From Clavulina sp. PMI_390 (taxonomy: Eukaryota; Basidiomycota; Agaricomycetes; Cantharellales; Hydnaceae): DNA of 64,000 bases. Shown here piece after piece: positions 1-11,429 of this stretch. The stretch spans positions 1-64,000 of the forward strand of contig WIDE01000095.1 in the NCBI GenBank assembly GCA_015039315.1, written 5' to 3'. Below the pieces are notes generated by a model that saw only the letters and a program-made list of their open reading frames with translations, had not been told where the DNA came from and did not search any database. Numbering within the stretch: position 1 is the first letter of the stretch; every line of letters starts with the position of its first letter. The translations under genes and the position numbers were made by a program.

Positions 1-2856
1 ACACTTGTACTAAGAGAAGGAAGGAAGGGCGTAGAGATATCGGGGGGACAGAGGAGTAATCTTCTCCAGCATACGTGGTATAAAAATACTATGGACGAGA
101 AAGTAAATGGCTTGCGATGATGGGGGTTCAGATCTTCATATTCTGTGGTGAACTCACAGTTAGGCAGTAGACAATCCTTCTGGGTTTGTTGTGTTGAGGA
201 TCTGAGAACCGGCGGGGGCAAGTGAGAAATTCTGTTCTGAACGTAGCGCAGGCAGCCTACAATAGTCTCTTCTATGAAGATCCAATCCCATAGCATTGCA
301 AGATATTTGCGTGGGCAGACTGTTATGTTGTGCGTCAAAAACAAAATAAGAATGTGAATAATTCTGATATTTGAGGCAATATTGTGGTGGAAATTTGTTG
401 CTAAATTCAAATACAGTGAGTGAGGGGTGGCGAAAGCGTATATGCTATCATCAGGGGATTGCGGGGCGGTGAAGCTATGGACTGATGATTCAAAGAAGCA
501 GAAGTATCAAGTCATCAATGAGAAACAGACGGCGAGAGACTGATCTCGGGATATCTCAGTGGATGGATAGATTAGAGATCAATGAGTACTTGAAAGTAGA
601 GTGCATGGGAAAGGCTATCGTTGCAATACATGAGAAGATGGGATTTATTAGTAGCGCAAGGATGTCCAGTTCTGTCCCTGACGATTGGGTAGTTCAGTCG
701 AATATAGTGATGAGTATCGTTCAGTTCAAGTGGAGTGAGTTCATGAATGAATAATAGATTAGATTGAGCGAAACAGGGAATGATAATATCTACATCGCAG
801 CATAGCGGCGGGTAATTGTTAGACAGCAAAAGAGTCGTTAGCGAGAAGCTTACATATGGACCGAGCCGATCTTGCTACAGTGGTCTAGCTAACAACCCCC
901 CTCGGGGCTCTATTAAAGTACGTACAGCGCTCTCACTCAGTCAGAGTAGTAAGGTGCAATAATGATGAAAATGAAGGGTAAGCGAGAAAACTGCAAGATC
1001 ATGCCGCGAGCAAGCGGACAATGATGAGATGGTAGGAATACCACATACTGCGAGCACGTTTAACGCCACATACGAAACCGGTTGAGCACCTCCATTCGTT
1101 GGCAACAACAGGCGACTGTAGCCGCAGGAAGAGCAAGCATCCACAGTGCAGAGAGGTGATACTCAGAAGCGAGGTGTAAACAACATTCCAGCAGGACAAT
1201 ATGTGCGATCGCCGGATCAAGTGAGCGTTGGTGTCGAACAACAGTCCAGATGATCATCAAGGCCCAAGGAAAGTGCTTCAAACCATCGGATGGCTTACGC
1301 AGTGTTGGAGAGAGTGGGCGAGGTACGGAGAGACGGAAAAGGGGCAAACGCCCACGTGATCGTCCAAGCGTGGGGATCAGGCCAACGGGCCAATCAAATC
1401 ACTGCCGGCGGGACAAACCTTCCCGGTTTTATAATATTAGACACTTGCTCCTTTCGTCCTGCTGTTCGGCTCGCCACGTCCTGTGCTGTCAACGATCCTA
1501 ATGTCTGCGAGGATGCAGTCTCGTTCGCCCATCCTGAAACCTCTTCAGCACTCGCAAATCGTTCATTCTCAAGTAGCCCCCTCCCCCCAATTTATTCTCA
1601 CTTCATCGGCTGTTTGCTCGCAAAAAGGGCCATACCGCACTTGCATTTATGGTTTCATCCGCGTACCATCCGAATACATACACCGCTAAAGATACAGCGT
1701 CGCTAAACACCTATGCTTACTTGTGCATCTAAATTTAGGTCGCTCTCCGTGCAGAGTGTATCGTGGGTGGGCACTAAAAACTTACCATCAATATACAATC
1801 CTCTCTCTCGAACTCTCATATTAGCATAACAACCTCTTTACATTCGATGTCAGCGCTTCCCCCCACTCCGCCGAGACTCCTCACTTAGTTACAGCCATCA
1901 GTTGACGATAACTTTAGCCAATCGCTCCTCTTGTTCCCCATCACTGTACCCGCTGTTACCAACTCCACAACAGCTCTCGCCGTCGCTTGTCGCGCATTCT
2001 TCCTGCGTCACATTAATCAGAGGGTGGGCCGATTGGTGAGGACCTTACGTTAAGGTAGTGTATGTATTTCACCCCGTGTTCACTAGACCATTTGACACCA
2101 ACCAAACTTAAGCATAGCTGCCCTATAACGCTATAACACGTCTTTCTCGTTTGGAAATCCCAGGCATGGGGATTCTCCTAATGCCACGCGTGAGTGGGAG
2201 GGATGTGAGAATGGTCCTTAGACATGAAACCCATGGTACCGAGCAGAAACTGGGCTTTGACCCATCATCTCGACGGAGAACCTGTGACTTCACCTGAGGG
2301 CTTGTAATAGAGGATGATTTTTTTTGCTCTCATTCTTCTCACTTTTTCCTGGCTTTCTTTTAATCGACTAAGCCATTGCGTCCCTCTTCACCTCTTTTTC
2401 TGCGCCGTTCACCGCTCACTGCATACCGTGTACTGGGTTTGTTTGCCTCAAAATCTAATCATACGTTGCACCGGTGACATCGGCATCACGCACCCCTCGA
2501 GCCGACGGTCCATCCATCCCGAATTTTGCCGCCACTTATTCAACCAGCTACATCTCATGAATCAGTCATACGCCGATGCCAGCATTCCTCTTTCTAAAAA
2601 GGTTTGAATCCTCATCATCGCTTACGAAGGATGCCATGCCCAAATCAATCAAATCAGTACTTCTCTGCGACTTGCCCATGATTGTACTCAGATCATAGAT
2701 TTTTTTGGCGACGCTGTTGAAGATAACTGGTGCATTGCTCCGGAAATAATGGAATAGCAAGACAATAATCGATTGTATTTCTGAGACAACCAAACATGCT
2801 CTTATGCCATGCCTCGCGTCTCAGCCGTGAGGATGATAGTGTAAGAAGTAATGTTT
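1..2856. other. No supported gene
   Basis: I see no open reading frame with recognisable motifs, convincing exon structure or similarity to the gene family that begins at 2857. The longest frames (for example about 138 codons at 1290-1706 on the plus strand) have unremarkable composition and overlap other frames equally well. A pyrimidine-rich run lies near 2314-2400. This is probably intergenic DNA or decayed sequence. Confidence 0.5.
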
Positions 2857-3688
2857 TCAGCTAAGATTTGGCCTATCAAACTCTATGTCATTAACGCGCA
2901 GTACTTCGAATCCAAAAAAAGGAAGAATAACCTCTGCAGGTCGGATACGGAAGAAGCGAGATAGAACTGAGAATGCCTACGTATTAAGCATCGCCAAGGC
3001 ACCAGTATTGCTCTATAATACTCAGGACCCTCCACTGTTATCATTGCATAGTGAGTCAGTGATCAAAGAAAACAACGGAGGATACGAAAGCGCACCGCTA
3101 GCGATTGTTGTGCGATCATCCACGAGCCCCGTTGACGATTATCAGTACATGGGATTCTTGGGGTCACAGCCAGGACAATCGGACGATAGATTGAGACGAG
3201 CGTCATCCTCTTCGCCCTCCATAGAGTCGCTTGAAAGGTAGATATCCTCAATTTGTGCCTCGCGAAAGCCTTTGAGCCGAGTAATCGATCGTCTAAGGCA
3301 TCGAATGTTACGTGGAGGAGGAGGATGGATGATGTGGAGGCGACTAGGTTGCTCGCTATGCTCCTCATGGGCACCATTCGAACCATTCGATTGGTGTGAG
3401 GTAAGCGGCTGGCCATCTTGGTACACATGATAGCACACTATATTTTATCATATTTTGAGCTCCTTGCTATCCACTCATTCACTACCAGAGGCGCTCAAAG
3501 TATTGGGAATTCTCCTGCCGAGGGGGTGGAGGTGATGATGCCTTCACTGATAGGGTATCACTGCCGACAAGGCTGAAGGAGGCGGAACTTGGCGTTGGGC
3601 CTGGTCAACGGTGTTATGACCGGAAGCAATTCGCTACAAGCTTGCGAAATCCTGCATGCCTTCGTGACTCACCGGAGGGAACAGACAT
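2857..3688 (-). pseudogene. U1: decayed member of the PPxY/ubiquitin-like family
   Basis: Family landmarks are present in order on the minus strand. There is a 16-nt first exon (MSVPS+g, 3673-3688), a second exon with the PxxSASFxLV signature (ending near 3486), a third exon starting near 3437 with YHVYQDGQPL, PPPPRNIRCLRRSI and EDIYLSSDS, a penultimate exon with EGPEYYRAILV near 3000, and a last exon ending VNDIEFD. The third exon runs into a stop just after PKNPM, where relatives continue with a VVIVDGARR-like strand; that strand is found one frame away. The linker and PPGW module are missing, and the junction of exons 2 and 3 does not keep the usual phase 1. I read it as a pseudogene with an internal deletion and frameshift. 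No function is known for the family. Confidence 0.7.
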
Positions 3689-4258
3689 CGAAACTTGTCT
3701 CGAACAGGCCCCCCGGGGGCGGGTGCCAGAAGAGGATGCGTATTGTGAGGCACTGTAGGTCTCTCGAAGGCTTAAGAGACCAACGACAAGCTCTGGTGGG
3801 CTTAAATTCAGATTTCTAGCAGTCATTGATTGCCGCAAGTTGATCCGCCCAGCCTTCCCGATGATTTTATTGCAATGTGCTCCTCTATAATGGTATTATT
3901 TCTGAGCTTTCCATATCGAGTTTTTGACTAAATTGAAATAAAAAGAAAACGAAAAGGGCAAGTCTTGGCGAACCTCGAAACTGAGTGATTGCTCTTATGA
4001 GACATGCAGCCTTCTGCGTCCAAATTTCAAGTTGCATCGTGCGCCACTTGATTAGGGAATAATATCGCTCATAGATTTTGGATTCAGGAAGTTATTTCTG
4101 GAGGAATTGGTTCTCTCTGATTTTATAGAGTGCTACTATAACGGAACTACTTAGGGCTACCCTCATCTCAGCCACATTTCACCACAAATGTAATTGACCT
4201 TGGGCTTCATCTCCATCCGCAAATTGCCCCATAGGTAGAATTGGAGCAAAAGGTCCTC
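3689..4258. other. Spacer between U1 and U2
   Basis: No coding signal is seen. It should hold the 5' flank of U1 and the 3' flank of U2. Confidence 0.4.
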
Positions 4259-5196
4259 CTATAACTCCTCGAATTCGACCGATTTTACTGGGATGTCTAT
4301 TGAGGTACGTCACATCTCATGGACACGCGACTCGTCCTAGTTAGATGTACTCACATCCAACAATGCCCTCTGCAACAAGTATCACTCGATACTGATCCTC
4401 AGTGACTATGAGGGCATTCAACCGGCCGAAACGCCCTGAAATACACTCAAAAGCTCACCTCCGCTCGCGTAATCTTGGATTTTCCTGAGTGGCTTCCTCG
4501 TATCGACATAAAGGAGCGCTCGTTCAGGAATGCGTACTGAATCATAGCTGATTACTTTTGGATCCATTTGTACGAACATCCTTTTGCGTTCTGGGAAGGA
4601 GTGAGCCCTTCTCCAAGGTGATGGTGGCATTGCAGAAGCGAGAAGCCAACCCGTAGTACCAAAGAGTTTGGGTTCGGCGGCGGTAGTCCACAGTGCGGGA
4701 TCAGTGTTTGTGGTGTAGGGAGGGGGACGACGAGCGGCTCGAGGGGCTCCATCTCTGATAATGACCTCAAACGGAGATGTTTCGTCACTTCCTGGAGCAG
4801 TAGTGGAAAGATCGAGGCGTTCGGAGTTCCACATGCTGCTCTTGGCACCAGGAAGATAGATATCCTCGACGTCGCCGGCAGAGAAGCCTTCAACGTTTGC
4901 AATATATCCCTTTAGCATCTTAGCCGTTCGTGGAGGCGGGATGTGTTCCGGCAGCAGTTTTCCGATCAAAACACTTTCTTCGACCCAAAGTCCGAATTCA
5001 GATCTACCATTCTGGCGGACAGAGACGGGAACATGGTTCTGGAAAATACGGTAGTGCACTGACGGTACAGAGGGATTAGGTGATGCCATAATACTGAGCT
5101 ATAGTGCTCACAATATGCCAGTGTGTCTGAATATATATGGGGATAAGACCGAGGAGAAGCAACTTTAGCTGATGACATACTTGGTTGCCCTGCCAT
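4259..5196 (-). CDS. U2: PPxY/ubiquitin-like family protein, intact (about 257 aa)
   Basis: Four exons fit exactly: 5112-5196, 4459-5058, 4355-4405 and 4259-4296, all introns phase 1, 774 nt in total. The protein starts MAGQPS. The slot where many relatives carry PPxY reads SPRSY. The main exon holds HYRIFQNHVPV, then the ubiquitin-like stretch PPPRTAKMLKGYIANVEGF with EDIYLPGAKS and VIIRDGAPR, then a linker, W..A..PK and PPSPWRRAHSFPERK, ending ALLYVDTRKPLRKI. The penultimate exon encodes TEDQYRVILVAEGIVG and the last IPVKSVEFEEL. It is closest to U8 and U9, which share the LPGAKS and PWKRAH signatures. I do not recognise a characterised homologue. The start is the first ATG in the frame; an upstream in-frame TTG is ignored. 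Confidence 0.8.
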
Positions 5197-6183
5197 AGTA
5201 TCCAATCTAGATTTTCTCTCTGAAGCGGCCTAGAGGAAAGGATGTTTCACGGTTGGTGTGACTGGAGAGTCGTGAGTAGCCTGTTCTCAATCTGTGACCC
5301 AAGTTACGAAAGAAGACGCGCGCGGTCATCCACACGTGGAAATCTCGGATTGAGACCGTCACAATGGGGGTAAATTAGTATTAGTATGATAGAAGGTGCT
5401 GTTACCGTCAGATATTGGAATAATCACATATTTAAAGTTTATTTTGAAAGCCAGGATATGGATATAATCGGAGATTGACGCGCGTCAATTGTGACAGAGT
5501 GCTGATCCCTATAATTAACGCAGTCCAAGCGTAGCATAGAGCGATAGTTCAGGATGAGAGAGAAAAGCCTTGCGTCAGCTTCAGTCCGTTTTGAGGCGAA
5601 TTAACCTGCACATGAACTCTTACTTTCCAGTTCACGGCGCCAATCGAACTGCTTTAGCAAGGTATATTGATGGGCATTAATTTGGATCTGATTCAGTGAG
5701 GAGAGAAATCACATCAGTACCCAACTATAAAAAGTACACTCAACTAAATGCTGGAAATGTTTATGTACTATTACAACAGCTGGCCTGCTTTTTCAGAGAG
5801 TTAACTTTAACTTATGAACTCACAGGAGTGATATAGGACATGGCTATCCACTGGCATATAAATACTTGCGAAACGGGGCGTGAGTAACAACGAGAGTTCA
5901 TGCGTGAAAATCGCCGCTTCCAATAATTTAGAGAGGCACTCAGGGATCAGACCGTGACACCTCCATGCACCGAGAATCGCCGCTTTCTCCCCTCCTTCCT
6001 CATGATGCATATCATTTAAAATAGATTGGACGTCAATGTATTATTATGGATTTTCTTTGTTTAATTTTCAAGCCGAACGGGGTTGAATTTCAAGGATTTA
6101 CGGGTTCCAGAACTACACGGGGGTCTGCGCTTCCCCCGATACAGATTCGGTCAGTTTGTGGTGTCACCGCTGTTGGCAGGGCT
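5197..6183. other. No supported gene
   Basis: AT-rich spacer between U2 and the lectin gene. I see no family exons and no other coding signal. Confidence 0.4.
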
Positions 6184-6916
6184 TCAAACTGCGGCGATGA
6201 ACCTCCACGTCTGTGTCCTCTCGGGAGTATACATGTAGAGCCCAGCTGTAGTTGTGGCGGTTGGGTTGAGAGCATCTGCAACCAACATTGTGTTAGGCAC
6301 CCAGAGGCTGCCCAAGGAGGAATTATCGGATATATATATATAGAGAGAGACAAGCAACCACCAAGTAGCCGGAGATGCGTGGAAATGATAGGGTGATGAG
6401 ATCAAATATCACGCCGGGGTATTGGAGAGCGGAAAAGCAGCACATACCGAAAACTGCCTGGAGTGGAGTCGGGTATAATCATCCAAGGGTGCTGCATCTC
6501 TGAGCAGAGTACTGTACTTCCAAGTGTAGGAGATGGGACGCCGTTGGCCATCGGAAAGCTTAGAAACCGCCCATTAGCGTTTTGGATCGACCAAGCCCCC
6601 CCTCCATGATTTTGAACGAGCCACTGTAAATGTCAAGATTTTAACAGGTCACATCTCCGACTCTATTAATCCCAAGAAAAATGGAGCCACATACTCGTTG
6701 CAGCGATGCTTGGGTATTAGGATGGAACACCATTGTTGAAGCATCGTCCTCCCCACTGACATCAAGAGCTAATCCTGAAGCGACATGGTAAAGCTTTAGG
6801 CAAGTCAGCTGCTTTCCTTTGAACTTGATTCCAAGTAGACTTACAGAATACCACCCGTTTGTCATGATCTGAGTTTGCGCTTGAGACTGCATCGCTAGGT
6901 TCTGTTGCGCGTCCAT
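6184..6916 (-). CDS. Ricin-B-type (beta-trefoil) lectin, small single-domain
   Basis: Four exons (6845-6916, 6695-6793, 6448-6623, 6184-6307) join in frame to about 156 residues. The first repeat has YHVASGLALDVSG, the second W..QN..GAWSIQNANGRFLSF (the QxW-type core of ricin-B repeats), and the third ends QTWRFIAAV. The size and the absence of any enzyme domain or signal peptide match small cytosolic fungal lectins such as Rhizoctonia solani agglutinin (family knowledge). Such proteins bind glycans and are often linked to storage or defence against fungivores. The start is the first ATG (MDAQQN). It is unrelated to the surrounding U array. The family call is firm; sugar specificity cannot be read from the sequence. 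Confidence 0.8.
6329..6347. repeat. Short (TA)n(GA)n microsatellite
   Basis: A run of alternating TA followed by GA lies inside the last intron of the lectin gene, just upstream (in gene sense) of the terminal exon. Confidence 0.7.
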
Positions 6917-8117
6917 TGTCTACCGGACAGGGAAAATGGGTTGAAGAAGTGTGAAAGTGTAAGGGTACGAGAGTGGTAGGTAAGAGCAGTATGCAGTATT
7001 ACGATCCTTAGTGCCAGTACCCCTCTTGGGTTGCTCTTATAGGTTTGGATAATGGGAGAGGTTGTCAAATGTTTTGCCGCGCGGCGAATATCTCGGAAAA
7101 GTCAGAGAGAGCTGCTCGTGCGCATCGTTTGCCCTTGAAGCTCCCCAGCCTTCCTATTTGAGGTCATGGAGGCTTCCGAGACCCCAAAATGAACGATCAT
7201 GTCTCTTTAAACCATTTTCCTCCCTCTACGCTTGCTTTGTCGATGGATGTGGAGATTTCTCGCTTTTCTTCTCCACATACCTATGATGCTTCTGCAATAG
7301 TCCGAAATAGCAATATTTACCTATACTGATTGAAATAATGATACCACATGATGTTCAATCCTTGTCCAATTCCGAAGTCTCGAGGCAACCCATTCTACGG
7401 AGCGTCAACAAGAGCCTGGCTGGCGTGAATCCCCGGCTTATACATGAAATTTACCCTTTTTTTGGGCCTAGAGTAGATTATTTTATGCGTCGCACAGCTA
7501 TCGCTTACTGATCATTCGAGAAGCCGCGGCTGGGCTCGTCTAGCGATCGCAGCCGGCACGCGGCCAAACAGACACCCGATGCAAGCACATGATGCATAGA
7601 TATTATGAAAAACGTGGGATGTATGGAAAAGAGCCATTCAATCGGAATTGAAATACAGCAAGAGACGCTGGGAGTTATATTGGCGGCTATTTCCCATATT
7701 AATTCCTTAGGCTGCCACTACAAGGGATCGCGCCAGCTAGGACCAGCTTGCTACCTAAGAAACCCCACGGAGCACCCCTGATTAGGAGACCGCCAAACAA
7801 GAGATCAGAGGTTACGCTGGTAGAGCACGCGCCGCATCGAACTCTTGGGCGATCTCTTGCATCTTTGAAATCGTCTCTTTCCCCCTGCGTCATTTGAAAC
7901 AGACTATTCTGCACAGACTTCGGTACAGTACGGTACGGTACCACCCTTGAGACGTTCGGCCTCAAATTCTATTGAGTTTTCAACGACCTCATAGGTAGAA
8001 TGAAACTACTACGGTGGATGTCTGAAACGTTACCAGACCCATGCGGGCTATATCCGTGGAGTGTAGGACCGTAGAAAGTACTGCTACCGCATATAATATG
8101 TTCGGTGATTTTTGCTA
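6917..8117. other. No supported gene
   Basis: Spacer between the lectin and U3. A frame of about 88 codons on the minus strand at 7699-7965 shows no family motifs, and I do not support it as a gene. Confidence 0.4.
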
Positions 8118-9238
8118 TCACGGGGCATCGAGATCCAAATCTTCAACATTCACAACTATGAAATCCAGGGGGGTTAGTAGTTGTTTCACGATAATGAGCG
8201 ACGACATCAGGAAAAGCCTTGGAGCACAATGGAGCCTTACTAATTAATACTCTATGGCAAAGCCATATCGCACGATAGAATTCACCTCCATTCGCTGCGA
8301 TTACGACGACCAATTAGCCAAGGTGCCGAATGGAATACAGGGCAAACGAAGATTTACAGTTTGTGATAATGGATCGGTCATCGACAAGCAGTGCATCCGA
8401 CTTCCCAATCACCCCGTAGCCTGTGGGCCTTGAAAGGTCATTTTTCTGAAGCAAAAGCGGGTCCAGTGACCGCTTCTTGATGTGCGCCCGTTTCCATCCC
8501 GGAGGCTCGCATGATCCACAAATGGACCATGAATTGTCCAGGGGTGAAAGGAGAGCAGGCTCTCCATATCCATTACTATTGACGTCCCAGAAGATATCAT
8601 TATAGATCATAGCACTGGAGTGCGTAGATAAAAGCTGTGGGGAGGCCGTGTGGTGGAGCACAGGCAGTAGGAGCTTTTGAGGCAAAGATCGACGGGCCCC
8701 ATCCAAGATAACGGCATGAACAGGAATCAAAGGATGGGACCCTGGACTAGCAGTCGAAAAGTCAAGCCGAGTCGTCTCTTCCTCGCCTTTGACAGAGTCG
8801 CGCGAGAGAAAAATATTTGCGACTCCCTGTATGTTGAAACCTTCGAGACGAGCAATATATCGTTTGAGACTTTGTATGCCGCGTGGAGGAGTGATGTCAT
8901 CAATGTGTAGGCGGCCTATACGATCGCCGCGGTCATCGCTGCTAGGTCCAAATGCTTGGTACGATGCCAGGGGGACACCGTCTTGATACAGGCGATAATA
9001 CACTACAGGGAGCAATGAGTTCATCAGCGGGTCAACTGGGGATGCTTGAAGCGGCTTACTGTGCTGGGACGCTTGAGCAGGTGGTGAGGGAGAAGGCGTC
9101 CTCGCAGACTCCGTCGCGTCGCTAACAAGGTCAAAAGAGGCAGAGCGAGGTGGTGGGCCTGAAATTGAACAGTTAGTGCACGAATATCCCTGTGAAATGA
9201 TATCGGAGATTTCGTAACTTACTAAACGAATCAGACAT
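8118..9238 (-). CDS. U3: PPxY/ubiquitin-like family protein, ASFD subtype, intact (about 283 aa)
   Basis: Five phase-1 exons fit exactly: 9223-9238 (16 nt), 9060-9158, 8358-9002, 8241-8294 and 8118-8155 (38 nt). Exon 1 encodes MSDSF. Exon 2 encodes SPPPRSASFDLVSD, the subtype signature shared with U1, U4 and U6 in place of PPxY. Exon 3 has YYRLYQDGVPLASYQ, then RIGRLHIDDITPPR, LKRYIARLEGF, ANIFLSRDS and HAVILDGARR, then a linker with W..N.YGEPALL and PPGWKRAH, ending DALLVDDRSI. Exon 4 has GGEFYRAIWLCHRVLI and exon 5 ends VNVEDLDLDAP. It is not recognised outside this family. An ATG at the start of the long open frame (MNSLLP) lies in the intron and should not be used as the start. Confidence 0.82.
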
Positions 9239-9641
9239 GGGGGTTCGTTATGGGGGTAGAGGCGGGAGGATACGGGTTTACAAAAATCCCTTATAATTCT
9301 AATTCTTGGTCTGAATAGCGCGCGCCTATCCGATGTCGGGCTGAGAAGTTCTACTTGGGATGATATAGGCCACGCAAATCCATTCTAATGATAAGGCGGC
9401 AGGCCTTTTTGGACATATGAAGCGTCATGGGACGGCCCAGAGGCAAGAGCGGCGTCAGAGGACCTTTCATGAGCTGCTCGCAGTCTCAGATGAGCATTCA
9501 TCGAGTTCAACAGGGCATCTAAAATCATCTCAGTCAGGAGAAGAAGAGTTATTCTTCCCCGCTGTGCGGTGGGACTCAATGCAGACCACAAAGACAGCCG
9601 CTTTTTGTTATGAGTCGCGGAACATAAGATGATATTCGCTT
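9239..9641. other. Spacer between U3 and U4
   Basis: No coding signal. It contains the short 5' flank of U3. Confidence 0.4.
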
Positions 9642-10759
9642 CTACAAATCTTCAAACTCGATATCATCTACTTTCAGAACTTGACATCAGAGAGCCAACA
9701 GTAATGAATAAATAAGCCAACGTGATGGTGTCAGCAGAAGATTTCGGGACAAGCACTTACGAATCATCACTTTATCGCGGACCCAGATCGCCCGATAATA
9801 TTCTCCTTCCTCTACCATAATGAGGATCTACAGTCAGCCACCAGGACATAAAAGGATAGAACTACCCGCACCAAACTCAATCGTAGTTCGTTTGTCGACG
9901 AGGATTGCGTCAGCTCTCTTAATAGGATCGTAGTACCCGGGATGTCTGTCTCCCATCTTCCAATACAAGGTAGGCCTCATAAATTGGTGCTTGATGTGGC
10001 CATAAGTCCATCCAGGGGGCTCAGCTGATCCAGAGATAAACCATGAACGCCCAGCTTCTACTTCGGGTTCGGCAAACCCATGTTTGTCACGTCCCAGAGC
10101 GCTCCCTTGTGGACAACGGTCTTTGAGAAGGGAGGAAGTGCCTGGGATGATAGAGGTCGATGTGGTGACAAAGCTGCTAGGGCAGGCTTTTTAAACGTAG
10201 CTCGATCAGCGCCGTCGATGATGATGGCGTGAACAGGGATTGCGGGATGGCAACCCGGAGCGTCTGAGACCACGTTAAGCCTAGAGGTATTCTCCTCGCT
10301 CTCGCTGGCGTCACTCGTGAGATAAATATCCAGAACATGGGCAGCATTGAAGGTGGGCAATATATCGTTTAAGGCACCATATGTTGCGTGGAGGTGGGAG
10401 GTCATCAATGAGGAGTTGCCCCATTCGGTCGCTTCTCTCGTCGACACTTGATCCAAGCCTTTGGTAGCAGGCTATGGGAGCGCCATCCTGATATAAGCTA
10501 TAGTAGACTGTAAGTTGTAACGTTGTTGAGATTGTGTCAGATACTTGTTGAGAGGTGTATTTTGTCTTTGCTTACAGAACTGGGGAACCTGGGGACGAGC
10601 TGGGAAGTCCTTCTTCGCTGGCGTGACCCCACCGCTCACAAAGTCAAAAGAAGCAGAGCTGGAGGCCGGACCTATAATGGAGTGTGGCGTTAGATTTCGC
10701 CCGCGATGCGGCCATGAGACCCATTGATCCTGCCGCGACTCACTAGATGGAGCCGACAT
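9642..10759 (-). pseudogene. U4: family member broken by two indels
   Basis: All five exons can be placed: MSAPS (10744-10759), SPASSSASFDFVSGG (10576-10671), the main exon (9866-10507), EEGEYYRAIWVRDKVMI (51 nt, ending near 9773) and KVDDIEFEDL (9642-9679). The main exon starts well (YYSLYQDGAPIACYQ, LLIDDLPPPRNIWCLKRYIAH) but then jumps frame. Compared with relatives about 8 nt of the ARLEG coding region are missing, and the rest (FNAAHVLDIYLTSD and onward) lies in another frame. A second one-base shift lies near WDVTNMG, where relatives read GFAEPxVEAG. The two shifts cancel in length, but translation from the normal start hits a stop soon after the first. The 5' part is nearly duplicated in U6. 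Confidence 0.75.
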
Positions 10760-11290
10760 GCCAGTGTCAGGGGGAGACGACGGTTGGCGCGTGATGGTAC
10801 AAGAAGCAGAGAGAAACTTTCATACTCAGGAGAGGCGTATATCTTCTAGGGAGCCACTGACAAGCGCGCGTCAATTGTCAACGTCCAATTGCCGACAAGG
10901 GAGGGCAGCGCGACAACCTCTCTCTCAGCCCTTGACCCAGGCTTTCCATATCAGGCTAGCTTCGCAGCAGAACATTAGGACGGTTAAGTGGGGATGGGGC
11001 ATGCTCTGTTGAATCATTCGTTTCAGGAAAGGGAGTAGGAAGGTCACGTCGCAGAGATGAAGTGTATCTCGAACAAGTTCATCCCGCGACGTCGCGCGCC
11101 ACTCAACCGAGTCTCAAGGTTGACGGTCAGCATTACAGGACGTAGAATTCTATTTTGGTAGCAGAAAGTCTCTACAATGATGCATTCTGGCATCCTAAGG
11201 CCTCTTTCTACGCTGCGCCCCAGATAGTAAACCAGCGTGGACAACGACACCTTTTGCTGAGCCAGTTTCTGCTGCATCGTTTGGGGCTTC
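10416..11290. repeat. Segmental duplication, copy A (pairs with 12905-13800)
   Basis: The 5' part of U4 and about 0.5 kb of its upstream flank match, with many substitutions and small indels, the 5' part of U6 and its flank. Shared anchors include GAGCCACTGACA (near 10850 and 13397), CAGCGCGACAA (near 10906 and 13450), CTCGAACAAGTTCA (near 11067 and 13618) and the ATG-proximal CTAGATGGAGCCGAC. The unit carries a gene start plus its probable promoter. Confidence 0.75.
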
Positions 11291-11429
11291 CATCATAACA
11301 GGATATCTCCATTCACGATTTCAGCTAACCATGAACGGTGTCAAGCGACACAATAGTGCTAGCATGTGCGGAAAGAACTAGTTCCCAATAGCGCGCCTTT
11401 TGCCAAGCTGACAATTTCGATCTATTGGC

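Noticed and set aside
1290..1706. 138-codon plus-strand frame
   Set aside because: No motifs, overlapping alternative frames of similar length, and no exon partners.
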